Below are positions 11,361-47,690 of a DNA stretch of 64,000 nt, in pieces. Positions within the stretch are counted from its first letter, which is position 1; each line of letters starts with the position of its first letter. Source of the stretch: Lateolabrax maculatus (taxonomy: Eukaryota; Chordata; Actinopteri; Acropomatiformes; Lateolabracidae); NCBI GenBank assembly GCA_031216445.1, contig CM062219.1, forward strand, positions 9,513,501 to 9,577,500. The letters run 5' to 3'. The position numbers and the translations under genes were made by a program. The notes under the pieces were generated by a model. The model searched no databases. It saw nothing but the letters and a program-made list of their open reading frames with translations, and had not been told where the DNA came from.

Positions 11361-14139
11361 CGTCTCAGCCAAGGTTTTTAGCTATGATATTCTCAGAGGT
11401 TAAAGGACATTGATGGACCAGATAAGTAAAGACTTTGTGAGGACTTGTTGGATATCACAGCTTATCAACAAATGGCACATTGTTTTGCCATACTGAATGA
11501 AATCTAAAGAAGAATGAAGGCAACCCCTATATAAGTTACACACATGTATTGAACTCCACTGAGAGCAGTTTGTTGTAAGGTCAAAGACTTTGAGCAAATA
11601 CTGACCTCTAATGGACTACTGTGGTAACTGCACTGGAGTGTTTCATAATTTTTTTGCCCCATTGATAAAAAAAGATATGGGACAAACTATGACGACATCA
11701 CTACATACATTCAACACCTGAAGAGGATTGATATCGTGTTTCAGTGAGCTTGTGTGAAAAACCGTTCTTCTGTATGTGTTTACAGTGGTACCTGGTCAAA
11801 AAAACAACTGTAAACAGGCCTTAAGCAGCTCTTACCAGACTGAACTGATCAGGTACTCTTTTAAGACTTTTCTGGAGAAAATGTTATTGCAATGATGTAA
11901 AGAAGAAGAGAAGTTTTTCCCAGAAACCTGAGCCAGATGATGGACACAGGCCTTGGCGTAAGCAGAGTTTATCTGCTTGGAGTAAAGCTTTTTTTTTTAT
12001 TTTGAAGAAAAGTTACATGACGTCTGCTTTCTGTGTGAAGGGTCATGATGGTTTCCTTTTGATAATAATGAATACAGTGCGAACAATGATGATAGTTAGT
12101 ATCCACTAACCAGGTAGCATGTCATAGTGACTTGTTAAACTTAAACTGTATGTGTTTTAAGGAGCTTTTTATTACAAAAACTAATGGCCAAGTAGTTCAG
12201 TTCATGTGAAGTCTGCAGGGAAACTTGTGTTTGTAAGGACAAGTACGAAAAATGTTTTACATTAGTAAACACAGGACTGGTGAGTCAAGATGAATGAAAT
12301 ATAGGAAATAATACACAATATTCGTTCAAGCCTGTGTCTATGTGTGCATATAAATGTTACAATTTATGCATTGCTTCCATTCATATATGTGTGAAATGTC
12401 ACAAATATGTTACCTATACACTGTAGACAACCTGGCGACTCAGTTTATTCCCTATATATAGCTAAATACTGATCTGTAAGGCATACAATTTTTTTTCTGT
12501 TAATATAAAGTCATTATTCTTAAGGGTTGTATGACATAAATAGACTTATTTATTGTCAAAAAGAAGAAGGTGTTCAGATTCTGTGAAACTAGAGATTCAA
12601 TTTTGAAAGAAAGACTAACAGACCGACCAAATATTGACAGATGACTACTGGCCACTAGATTTTGCATTCACAGCTATCAAAATGTGTGACCGAATGTGTT
12701 ATTTAGATAAGCTGACATATTTTCATAGCAGCAATAGCTATTTTGGATAACAGCAATCAGAATATGATCATAGCAGAAACTATTGGCACTAATGCAGTGA
12801 AAATCTAGCTTTTATCCTGATAAGGTAACAGTATCGGCACTTGCCCTCACTTGGATAGTTAATCAAGACTTAACTACCAACCAAGATGTAAGGGCTTTAA
12901 AGACTGCTCATATTTTTCTTTTGGATAAATAAGGACTGATATTTCATATATGGACTTGTTTATGTTGATTGATCTCAAAATACAAATTAGGCTTTTCAAA
13001 TACATAATATAAGTTTAAATGTATTTTTTAACCAATAAATCTCACACAGGAAAGCTGAAATAGAAATAAATCCAGGATGAGAAAAGATTAAAAGAAGCTT
13101 CCCTGCTCTCTCTCTCTTTCTCTCTCCCCCTAAGCAAAAGTGGCCAATATATTCTGACTTTGGTTCCTAGTGTGGGTCAAGCTCCAAACTATTTCCTGTT
13201 GCAACAGGGGGCTCAGTATTCAATCCAAACTTTATTTACACAATTGAACTCAGAACAGGTTTACCATTCCAACAACAGCAACAAAGTAATGTATGTTCAG
13301 TGTAATCATATTAATACATCGAAAGATAAAGAAATAAAAAATGAAAAGCAAATGTAAACAAAATTAAATTAAATCGATTACAAATCTCATTCATTACATA
13401 AGGCTTTAACAGCTTTAGAATTTGTGCAGTATTTTAGTGCGTCCAGGTAGGATTTTAAGTAAGACATGAAGACAGTAAGGTTGGGTTTCTGTTGTGCAAA
13501 TTTGCTGGCGTGTATGTGGAATTTTGCTAATAATGAAATAATTTCATCAGCAAAAAAAAAAAAAAAAACTTTCAGAGACACAAAATCCTGGGTAATGACC
13601 ATGTTTTCTTCCAGTCTATATCAATATACAAATTGTTCCAAACAAATAAAGAAGCAGGTTTACTAATTGTGCCCCTCTGGATAATTTCCCTTATACTTTT
13701 ATCATTAGTTTTTATACTCAAATTATCTGAATTCCCCATGTATAATTCTAGTGGAGTCTAGTTTGATGGATAATATCTCTGGCTGCAGACAAACAAAGGT
13801 ATTTAACTTTAAATTTTACTGGAATTCCTGAAACTTCAAAATCACTGCAGGCTTTGATGGGAAGCACTTGGACAGGTTGAGTTTGATACCAGGGGCTGCT
13901 GAAAAAGTAACTAACAGTTTAACTGCAATATCAATGTGAAACCTATCCTCTAAAAATGTAGTAGCCTACTGCTGTACCATCTATTTGTTTTTCTTCCCAA
14001 ACATTTATTCACCCAGATCATAACACCTTGTGCGTTCAATTTAAATCTACAACTGCAAACACACCACGGGGGGGGGGATTGGATGTTTTAATAAAAGAGT
14101 TAATCAAATAATAAATATAATACATGTGTATCTATTACA
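11361..14139. other. surf4-ass1 intergenic region
   Basis: About 2.8 kb, AT-rich, with no supported gene. It has an A run at 13552-13568 and a G run at 14068-14077. I see no clear repeat family. Confidence 0.7.
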
Positions 14140-14337
14140 CGCGCACTGCGTGGACGTAGCGGATGACGCAACGCGGGCTGGACCAATCAGAGGGCGGCGG
14201 CGGTGAGTCAACCCGGGCACGCGGCAGCAGCGGCGGCGGCGCGTCGTCTCCTCCTCTGTTCACCGGCCGAGCGGCGACGTCCACGTCCACTTATCTCTCC
14301 GTGTCTCAGAGAACCAGCGCGCTTCAAGTGAGTACGA
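14140..14337 (+). promoter_or_regulatory. ass1 CpG-island promoter with CRE-like, CCAAT, GC-box and AP-1 sites
   Basis: In order: TGACGCAA at 14164-14171 (a composite CREB/ATF-C/EBP type half-site), CCAAT at 14183-14187, GGGCGG at 14192-14197 and TGAGTCA at 14204-14210 (AP-1 consensus). GGC triplets and a CpG-rich leader follow. No TATA box is seen. The spacing of these sites before a 5' UTR exon with a good donor makes this the likely core promoter. Vertebrate ASS1 is known to be induced by cAMP and amino acid stress signals; that these particular sites do it here is inference. Confidence 0.6.
14250..14337 (+). other. ass1 noncoding exon 1 (5' UTR; start approximate)
   Basis: CpG-rich leader ending GCTTCAA|gtgagt. 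The next exon with a matching acceptor, at 15311, carries the start codon, so this first exon is untranslated, as in human ASS1. The left end is an estimate. Confidence 0.55.
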
Positions 14338-15310
14338 CCCACCTGTCGTCTTTTTTAATGCTTCGGTTTTCCCGGTTGTCGGGCGCCGCCTGTGTGTTTT
14401 TTTTTTTTTTTTTGCCGGTCGGTTTCTAGTAGCAACGGGTTTGTCGTCGTGTTTTTGAGAGTGGTGCAGTGGCTGTGGCGAAGATGTCTGTTGATGCTTG
14501 GAAATGAACCTCATTAAAATTGCTGTGTGCGTGTGTGCTGTTCGTAGTCGCGTTAAATGTTTCTTCTCTGAAAACGCCGTATTACCACGTAAAAAAAAAA
14601 AAAAAAGATTTCAATTATTTGTCTTCTTCCCCTCAGGCACATTTTTGTATTATATGACACATTTTATCACAATGCCGGTTAGGCTACATTGGCCAGAGGA
14701 TGATGTGAGGAAACCACCTGTAGAGATTTCATCACCATGCTCATACAACCTCAACTTTCATTACCAGCTTAAATACAAGAACTGTCTCGTTCTGTTCAAG
14801 TAAATCTACCAAAATGGGCAGTTAAGTGTAATTGTAGGATAGTTTGATGACAAAATGATACTGTCAAGTGGTGTGGCTCAGCATGTTAGGCTGTTAATGA
14901 ATGAGCAACTTCATTTTTAAGCCACAGTAAAAAAAAATATAACACCGGTAGTCCATATATAAATGAAATCACGAGTTTCCAGAAGCCAAGGTGTCAAATT
15001 GCTTGTGTTGTTGTTCAACAGTTGGCATTGAAGTCTAGGCAGCAAATGTTCACATTTTAGAAGCTGGAAGCAGCAAATGACTTAAGCATTAAATAGATTA
15101 TAAAAATGTGTCTATTCATTTAATCTTGATCAACTAATCGATTAATTGCCTGCTGTCTCAGGCTCTGTCCCGAAGCTGTGCTGCTTTTTGAGATGAATGA
15201 AGCGGTTATTTCTAAACCATGGACACTGATCAGACTTCATGACTACAAGTACACAAGTTATATGGGTTATGTATTGACACCCCGGCCTCCCTGCTGTCTT
15301 TTCTCTGCAG
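14338..15310 (+). other. ass1 intron 1
   Basis: About 1 kb with a T tract at 14397-14413, an A tract at 14591-14606 and one repeat fragment at 15055-15160. It ends ttttctctgcag. Confidence 0.7.
15055..15160 (+). repeat. Fragment of ATTAATCGATTAAT-type teleost repeat (+)
   Basis: Contains TTTAGAAGCTGGAAGCAGCA, AAATAGATTATAAAAATG and TGATCAACTAATCGATTAAT, matching the 3' half of the element at 36,590. Confidence 0.6.
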
Positions 15311-15355
15311 CCACTTCCACAGCTTCTCTACCTGTTGGACTGAACAGCCCTCATC
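15311..15355 (+). other. ass1 exon 2, untranslated part
   Basis: 45 nt between the acceptor ctctgcag and the ATG. It has no upstream ATG, so initiation at 15356 is unambiguous within this exon. Confidence 0.85.
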
Positions 15356-39076
<23,721 letters not shown>

Positions 39077-39465
39077 CTGCTGCAGTCCTGTGAACCACCT
39101 TTCCTCTCTCCACGAGTCTTAAGCAGTAGTAGATTTAGACTTTGTGCCTCAATGGTTTACCTTTTGCCTTATTGTCTACTGTTTATATTATATTAGCATC
39201 AGGGTATCAAACACACTGGTAAGCTACCAGTGTGAAAATCTTGAAGTTTCTTAGGTGGTGGAGAGTGAAGGAAGTGTAGCGAAATGTAACATCTTGACAG
39301 AAAACTTGTTTGAGTCAGGTGTACAGATGTTCGTTAAATATATCATGGATGAGCAACTTAGTAAAACGTATTTTGTAGTATTTTATTTCCTAAATTTGTA
39401 TCATTCTGGCAAATATTAAAACTAGAAAATTCTTTGTTTCAGAAATAAAATCAAGTGAATTGTGT
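39077..39465 (+). other. ass1 3' UTR
   Basis: About 390 nt from the stop to just past the AATAAA at 39444-39449, with an ATTAAA at 39416-39421. T-rich sequence follows. Confidence 0.7.
39444..39449 (+). promoter_or_regulatory. ass1 poly(A) signal
   Basis: AATAAA 368 nt after the stop, with a GT/T-rich downstream element (GTGTTTTTC) about 15 nt later. Confidence 0.65.
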
Positions 39466-40328
39466 TTTTCTCCCTCAGCTGTTTTCTGAACACAAAGTAA
39501 TGAGCATTTATCATAATTTATCATCCATACTAACAGCGTGGCGATACACATCATCCCATGTCAGTTTGAATGTGTTAGTGATTAATTGTTCTTGTCTTTG
39601 GCAGACAGCCTATTTATTAATGCCTGCCTGTTTAACTCTTGGGGCTAAACAGTCACCGCCCCGTGAAGACTCTGGGGCAGCGAGGACTCCCTATCATATT
39701 TACAATATGTAGATGAAGCGGTAACAGTGCATGTGTTTGGCACAGGCGAAAGTCAACATGGTGGCTCGCTGATATGTAGCTACTGGAGCAGAAGTGATGA
39801 GGCCATTTCTGAGCTCAAATGGCACAAGTCAGATGGAAGGAAAACCAATTGGCCACATAAGTATATTTCTCTGCTCCATATGGGGCCCCCAGGCTTAGAG
39901 AACAAGAGGAAACGGAGAGTATTTTAAAGACAAAGTAAGGGTATTGTGTCATTTATTATTACTTTTTTTGAAAAATAGTTAAACCTGGTATGGATGAGTA
40001 TGGTGCCGTTTTCTCAGTCACAAATATTGTCTAAATATTGTCTGAATTAAAAACATTTGTCAATATGGCAAAATATCAGACCATTAGGATGCCATTTAGG
40101 CTATAGTGCACACTAACATCAAGCAAGAAAACCTGTGTTTTTGTAACCTTAGATTTTTAAAATGAAAGTAGCAACATCAGGTCTGACAATCAGCATTTTT
40201 GTTGTTTAAAGCTGCAATGATGAAAAATGAAACTATGGAAAAAAAGAGTTCCAAAGAGCTCAAATACTATATGCACAGATCTCATATCTCATTTAGCAGT
40301 CACAAAAATAATCTGTAAAGTCATTTCA

Positions 40329-40461
40329 TGTGGACAGAGCCGGGCTAGATGTGTTCCCCCGTTTCCAGTCTTTATGCTAAGCTGGGCTAATATATTCATA
40401 TTCAACATACAGACATGAAAGTGGTATTGATCTTGTGGTCAGCAAAAATCTATTCCTTTAA
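40329..40461 (-). repeat. Foldback-type repeat, copy C (minus, internally deleted)
   Basis: Reads GTGGACAGAGCCGGGCTAGA, GTTTCCAGTCTTTATGCTAA, ACATACAGACATGAAAGTGG and TATTGATCTTGTGGTCAGC and ends TATTCCTTTAA. It is the reverse complement order of copy A at 9,611. Confidence 0.65.
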
Positions 40462-42009
40462 TTTACAATTATATGAACTTTTGTGAGAGCCATCAGTTCC
40501 TTTGCAGGATATAATAAAGAATATGATTCATCTTCAGCACTGCTCCATCATGACGTCACTTATTGAAAGATTAAAGCCACAATAATTTAAGTGTTTTTTT
40601 TCCTGAGCACTTACAGTAAAATCTCCGGAAAGTTTTGAATATGTGGCTTTTACCATTTTGTCTAAATCCCATTGCAGAGTTCAGTGTATCTACAACAGAT
40701 CAGAGAGGATGTGTTTGAGGTCTTTATATTATTAGGAGTTCCAATTATTTCCCCTGTCCTCTATACACTACAGTATGCTCCATATTATATCACACTGCAG
40801 GCTTCAGGACACAGCAGCTGTTTCTGTGCACACCTCTTCCCCGATCCCCACCGCTGAAAGATGTCAGCCCTGCATTGTACTGCTGGGTACAGTGTGGGCC
40901 TCAAGGTGGAGTCCACAGGCACAGGAGACCCCCTGCCAGGTCTAATGGGCAATGAGGGATCCTCGGACCCTTTCAGTCCTGAAAAGAGCCCCTCAGCCCC
41001 CGCTCAATTACACGGCAGGCGTCTCAGTCTTTGCCTGGTCAATTACCAGCCAGCCCCTGCATTTACTGTCGTGCACACACAGGTTGCAAGATAATCAGTG
41101 TCCAAAATTGCCCGGTTAGAATGAAGGGATGGATGGAGAGGTATTCAGATTAGTCAGTCAAGCTGAAGCGGAGGTAGGAGGGATGGGGACAGCTATCAAT
41201 CTCAATCTGGCTTCAGCGGTTGGAGGGGGAGGATCGCAGTGACCTTTCAACTTCATTTTTTGGAGAGATATGATCCCGGGATAGTTTTACTGATGTAATA
41301 GCTGCCTTGTACAATGTATGTGTTTGTTTGAGGAGTAGAAAGATGTTTTTCGGATGTGTGGGTCCATTCTTGGCTTAGTCTTTATTTAAGCACGGACTTC
41401 TCGAAGCAACAGTCCCGGCTGTGCGTGGACGTGTGCGCCTGGATACACATCTATTTACCCACTCGTCTGCCACGTCTCATATTCCACCCTCCCCTCCCCT
41501 CCTACCTGTCTACCCAGCCAGCCAGGTATGAAAACTGGCTGACACCTGACCAAGGGAATTAATCATCCTTGACCCTGGACCAATTACCCCTCATTACCCA
41601 CTCTGTGTCCACCTCTCAGGGGAGAGCCGTGTAACAATAGCGCAACATGAAAGTTGGCGGCGTCACGGGGACCGAGTCCTAATGGACACTCCTGTGCAAC
41701 CGTGTCTCCTCAGGAGGCCAGGTCGACTAACCTTCAAGTCCTTGTCACTCTCCAACAGCACACATACAAAGGGGGCTATTGTTCAGGATCAGGGTCTATG
41801 ACCTCTTGAGATGAAGTGCAGAGGGCCGCAGGCGTTGAGAAGAGTACGCCACGCTGGAAACGGATGATTGAGGGGATTGGGAAGAAAGTGTAGACAAACT
41901 TGAGTTAAGGTGCAAACTTTTGTTCTGTTTATTTGGTGGCACTTTCTAATAATTTGGGGTTGTCAGAATGTGAGAAATCCCTGGCTGGGTGTCTATGCGA
42001 TCCCTCCAT

Positions 42010-42400
42010 TATTGGTCCAGACTCAAATATCTCCACAACTATAAGATGGATTGCTGTGAAATTTGCTACAGATATTAAATTTCTCCCCAGGATGAATCCT
42101 AATGACTTTGGTGATCCGACGACTGTTCCTCTAGTGCCACCGTGAGGTTGACATTTTTTGATAATAATATCAATACAAATATCTCAACAATTGTCGGATG
42201 AACTTCTGTGATATGATACAAACATTCATGATCCCCAGGAATGAATTATAAAAACTTTGATTTTCTGACTCTCCATTGACCATCAGGTCAAAACTTCTGT
42301 TTGTCCCATACTTTGGTTTATGACTAAGTAGCTATGACATTAACATTCAGCTCAAAGCACCTCTTTGCCTAAGTACAGCCTCGTGGAGCCTCTGCTTGAG
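42010..42400 (+). repeat. Abundant teleost repeat, direct copy
   Basis: Contains CAAATATCTCCACAACTATA, GATGGATTGCTGTGAAATTT, GATGAATCCTAATGACTTTG, CTAGTGCCACCGTGAGGTTG and AGCTCAAAGCACCTCTTTGC. The motif of ATCTCAACAA followed by a GATGAA-type motif occurs twice, as in the element's internally repeated consensus. The class is unresolved. Confidence 0.65.
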
Positions 42401-44394
42401 TGGAAATTAAATCTCACTGTTGTTCCCTTTCTTATTTTCCAATTCACTGTCTGCTTTTAAATCGCTGTTTTGTGTTTTTTTAGCTTTAACTGATCCTTTG
42501 TTATTTAACTTATTTTTTAATGTATCTTGTGAATCAAAAACTTAACTTAAAGATGTAGGTGCTGGAGCAATATGAATTATAAGTAGGCTGCAGTGTTTGT
42601 CTCATCTTTTCAGAAACAGAAAAACAACTTTGATTTTAGCCTGATGGCCTTCCATTCACACAACGAGGAATAACAGAGCTTTCTCAACACACCAACATGG
42701 GAACTGCCAGGTTTGAACTCAGCATCAGTGATATTCATTTGTGGGAACAGAAAGAGAGAATTAACTGAACAAAGCACATCAGAATGTCTTTTACCCATCA
42801 GAATATTTTGTGGTCATTCAATCTGTGCCCTTAATATACCTGTCTGTGGAAAAGGCTCCATGTTCACTGACCCCTCTTCTTAAAACACAATGAGACAGGA
42901 ACAATGACCATGGGGGGTTAATTACCACCAATTAGAGGCCAAAGTGGCTCTTCTTCAATATGGTTTGTGTAACCCAAGCCCAGTGAGCTGAATCAAGGCT
43001 TTTTGTAATGTCTGTCCCCCTCTCTCTGGAGCATTTCCACATTTAATTGAACATAAATTGAACATAAAAATTATTTGAACATTTCATACTTTTACTTATT
43101 CTAAATTTCAATTTAATACCTCAGATAACTGGATATTTTTTGTCTTCCTTCTTTCATTTCTGTTACTTTCCTTTTTCACTATTACCACTATCACATCGTA
43201 TTTTATCCGTGCCAGCACTCTACTGAGAACACTCCGTGATATCTCAATAAACTGTCAATTGTTCCTCGTTTCTGAACATTTCACTTAATGCTACTTTACT
43301 TAGCAGGTAAGGGGTTAATGGACTGGTCCCCTGAGGTTGATGCAGAAAGCTAATGGCCTGACAAAGATGATGAGGTCACCCTCACACTGATAAGAAACAA
43401 TGAGCAACTTACAGACCAGGATACCATGCAAATACTGTTGGATTAATATTAATATATTATTCATATTTATACTTTCTGTACTCGTGGGTAGCACTAGAAG
43501 GAGTGGGATAAATAGTAATAATAATAAACAGAGGATGAACAGCTCCTATTTTCTAAACTGAAATATGTAAAAGATGTGAGGCTGATTAAACAAACCTTTC
43601 TTAATGAGGTGGCTGAGACTACATTAGGATTAAGAAAGGGATTCTGAGCAAACCCTGGCAATTTAGGACAGACAACTTTGTATCAGCTGAGAGGGGAATG
43701 AAACATTTCCAGCAGTTGTTATTTGTATTCATTTGTTAATTAAAACCGTGGCTCAGATCACTTGTTGGCCACAAATGCCATTGATGTGTTCTAACAGAGC
43801 TGATTTGTCCTAATAGCTGAAATGTCCGCTTCATTCATACCCTTGAAACTTGATCCCCTGCTACGACGTCAAGAGACCATCTGTGAGGAACCATCGGAAT
43901 AAAGCAGGATACACTTTGCCTTCCAGGCTAGCTCACATCCATAGATCCTGTGAGTGTGAGTGCAGTGTTTTTCCTTGATGTCGAAGCCTATTTTCTGGTG
44001 TCAAAGGACACCCATACACTGATGTCCTTAAGATCCATAGACAGATGGGACCATTACGGTCAAAGCCCCTGGCTTTGTTTGGCCTGAGCCGGTGATGAAA
44101 TATTGATGAAAAATAGAAATATTTTGCCTGCTGCTCAATGTTGCCCATCTAAAAGGGTTAATGAGTGTGAGGACTTGACCTGTCTCCTGTTACAACCAAA
44201 TGTAGCACAACTACCCACTAACATTGACTAGACCGGCGTCTGCAGGCTCCACGGCGCGATCAAGAATCAATAACCTTTCCGATGCCGGATTAAGTTACCC
44301 TGTTACAATTGCTCTAGTAGCTGAATTTGTGGTTTTATTGAGTTGTAGGTCGCTAACGTTTTGACATTTAACGTCCGAATGATTAACAGAAGAG

Positions 44395-44705
44395 CTAGAC
44401 AATTTTGGGAAATATGCTCACTTGCTTTCTTGCTGAAAGTTAGATGAGAAGTTTGACACCACTCTGGTGTCTGTAGGGTAAATATGAAACTATCCAGCAG
44501 CCTGTAAAATCAGCCTACCAGCACTTCAGCACTATTTCTTGGCCAGGTGCAGTCACTTCCTGGAGTCTTGTCACTGTGAGGTTACCAGGCAGGGACTCCT
44601 GTTTTTGTACAGGTTAAACAGACAAGATATAATATCCTGGTTAGGTTATTAGGTTATTAGACTCCTGGTTCCAGCTTTATATTTAACGTACAGATTGGTA
44701 CGTGG
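44395..44705 (+). repeat. Foldback-type repeat, copy B, with both arms
   Basis: The left arm holds TTTTGGGAAATATGCTCACT, AGTTAGATGAGAAG and GTAAATATGAAAC. The centre holds CTATTTCTTGGCCAGGTGCA and CTTCCTGGAGTCTTGTCACT. The right arm, GCTTTATATTTAACGTACAG, is an approximate reverse complement of the left arm's CTGTAGGGTAAATATGAAAC. This supports a foldback structure for the family. Confidence 0.65.
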
Positions 44706-45462
44706 TTGTGGTTGTTACTGAAATTGAAATAGTAACTGTTATATTTTTAATACTGTCCCAAGAATTACAGCATATTTGTCTTATTAACAGCAGCATGTAA
44801 AATCCGTTCTAATGCTATGATCATTTGTTGTAAAAAAAATCAATCTAGATGTTTTGATAATTCACAGTAAATTGAGCACATTTACTGAATATGCATTCAT
44901 TAAGCTGTTTTTATTTTTACATCACCTCATAGCTCAGAGAATTGGCTAAACAAATACTTATGATAAGTTCACCTTGTTTTTTAATTACTCATTCCTGCAC
45001 AACTCCTACACACTTTCCTGAATGGTAAGTTTTTAGTGGACTCACCACATAGTACAGACCCTAATGTAATGAAAGTGCTTTCGTTATTTGGTCTTAGTCA
45101 GCAGCAACTCTGCGAGCTTCAGTATACAGTATGCGGCCGGCTGCTATCCAGATCCATGTGGCTGGCTAAACAGCCGTGTCAGTCTGCCATTTGTCTGCAG
45201 AGAGATCCTTTCCCAACTGCTCAGACCTGTTGAGCCTGTTGGCAATGAAGTGCCTGTTCCTTCTTCATGCATACAGACCAACTTCAGGTCAGGAGCCCAT
45301 CTGCACAATATGAATCAAAGTAAAATTTCAGTGTGCAGGGGGCCTTTTTCCAACTCTATTGTATCATGTGTCTGTATGCATCTTTGAAGCTGGACTGAAA
45401 ATGTCATCTCTGTTATTAAATCAGCTGAGATCAAACAAGACTGAGAGTTTACAGTAGTTTGC

Positions 45463-45813
45463 TCTGTGAGGTTGGATTTAGGCACAGTGGTGCTTTGAGA
45501 TCATTTGAGCATGCTGACCTCCTCACAGTGACAATGTTGAACATGTTCACCATCTTAGTTTAGTGTGTCAAAATGTTAACATGTTCTAAGTAGCACGAAA
45601 CACAAAGTACATCTGAGGCTCATAAACCGAAGTATCGGACGAATGAAAACTATGACCTGAAGGCACGAGATGAAAAGGGAACGTGAACACCTGTGCCGGA
45701 CTTCATGGCAATCCATCCACTAGTTTGTTGAGACATATGTTAGTCTGGACCAAAAGTGGCGGACCGACCGACAAACAGACCGAAATTGCCATCGTTAGAG
45801 CCATGCCCCGAGG
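45463..45813 (-). repeat. Abundant teleost repeat, inverted copy
   Basis: Contains CACAGTGGTGCTTTGAGATC, GTTGAACATGTTCACCATCT, TTCATGGCAATCCATCCACT and GTTTGTTGAGACATATG, the reverse complement of the family seen at 42,010. It ends in GTGGCGGACCGACCGAC and GAGCCATGCC. Confidence 0.65.
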
Positions 45814-47663
45814 ATGACTACAAACCACCTTCACCATTACACCCTCTTCCACTTCCCACATCCCCCGGGAGCAGCAGCAGTAATGCAGCAGGCTGATCTC
45901 AAATCAATAGATTTATCTCCTTCATTTGAAAGGGACTTGGCTCGTTCCTCTTTCCTTCCCCTCCTTTCCCGGGGGTCTACTGGTGGGGCTTGTTTGCTGG
46001 CACACACTCTTTATGTTCTTCGATCTGTTGGTCCGTGAGTTGGTGAATGGATGGGAGGCCTATCAGGTTCAATGTGGCAATCCTGGTAGCTTTGTTTGCC
46101 CCACTCTCTGTGAATCCCTTGGATGATCTAAATGTTTAATGGCGCTGGTTATTTGGTTGTTATGGCGTGTGTTATGATGGATGGTAATGCAGTGTAAGTT
46201 CTTTCCGATGGTGCCTGAATTACACCACAGGGTATGCAGGCTGTTTGGGTTGGGTGTTTAACTGGTCTTCATTAGTGAGCCTATTGCAAATATGTTCAAA
46301 AATGATAGTCAAAGCTAAAGGATTTTCTTTTTGTAATCAAATTTGTATTGCGTTTACTACATCCTTTGAATATACACACTGTGTAGGTGCAGTATAGTAT
46401 TACCACGTACCATATACATTATGTATTGTTTGTCCCCCACACCAAACAGTGTGCCCCCATTTTTCCCAAATCTATTCACTGCCACCTCCCACGTTATAAC
46501 CTCAACATAAAATACAAAAATATCCAGGAGATAACTGAGAAAAGCAGCTATTACATAATAAATCTATAAATTAAGGAATAAAAGAGCATTGAACCCATTT
46601 CCTCCCATTGTCTTATCGAGAAACAATCATACATACAGTGGTGAAGTAGAGAATAAAATAAGAAACAGAGCCAAAACTTCAATTATTCACCTTATCAGCT
46701 ACAGAAAGTCCACAAGTTCATAGAGCCTGTCTCAGACGAAGATGAAAGCTGAGGGATTTTGTGTTTCAGTAGACATTTTAAGTCGTTTTAGTACAGTGCT
46801 TTTAATGTAGCCTACCACACTGACAGTGGTACTGATTTTAGTTCTTGAAGTCACAACATAGCGATAAATAAAGCCCGTCAAGTGTCAGTTTGACAGCCCT
46901 ACGAGATCTGTACTCCTTTGTTTGCATGAAATAAGAAAGATATGGTTTTGCTTCATGGGACTTGAGGACTTGCTCGAGCATTACTTGCCGCTTTGCACCT
47001 CAGTGAGTATGAGCGACACAGCAGTAGGTGAGGGTTTTATCTTGAAAGTAGATTCAGCACCAGCAGAGTACATCCAAGATAGATTCCACTTTTAAAATGC
47101 CTCAGACCCCCATAAGCTGTGTGTTTAAAGTGCTGAAAAGAATCACAACACCACTTTGCTTTGGATGAATAAAAAAAAAAAAAAAAAAAAAACATTCTGT
47201 CCATCTCTGGAACTCTGCCTGTTGATATGCTTTTATTTCTGTCATGCCTGGGGTTTGGATTTGAACAGCGCCTTGTGACATCCTGAAGAAACTCTTTTCA
47301 GCGGCTCGTCGTGTGGTCACAGCAGAAGAATTACCTGCAAAACACTCTTTGTCAGCTCACTGTGCAGAGAGCTCACAAACAAGACCATTTAGCTATTATT
47401 TCCTCTCAGTCGCAGATACACACGGCAAAGCGAGCGTTTATCAAGAAAAATGGGCGACTTGTGGGAGAGGAGGAAAATAGGACAGGTGGAGAGAGAGGCC
47501 AGGAGGAAAGAGGAGAAGGAGGAGGGGGTTATTGGAGCCAGGGAGGGGTCATGGTGTCCCAGTGGAGAGAAGTAGTGGAAAACATCCGTAATTTTCACTG
47601 CGGGATCCCATGTAATTGAGTCATTTAAAATACAGATACAGAGATGAATCAAAGCAAAGTGGA

Positions 47664-47690
47664 TGGTGGAGGAGGAGGAGGAGGAGGAGG
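47664..47690 (+). repeat. (GGA)n tract
   Basis: About eight GGA triplets in intergenic DNA. It produces a poly-Gly frame with no gene context. Confidence 0.9.
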
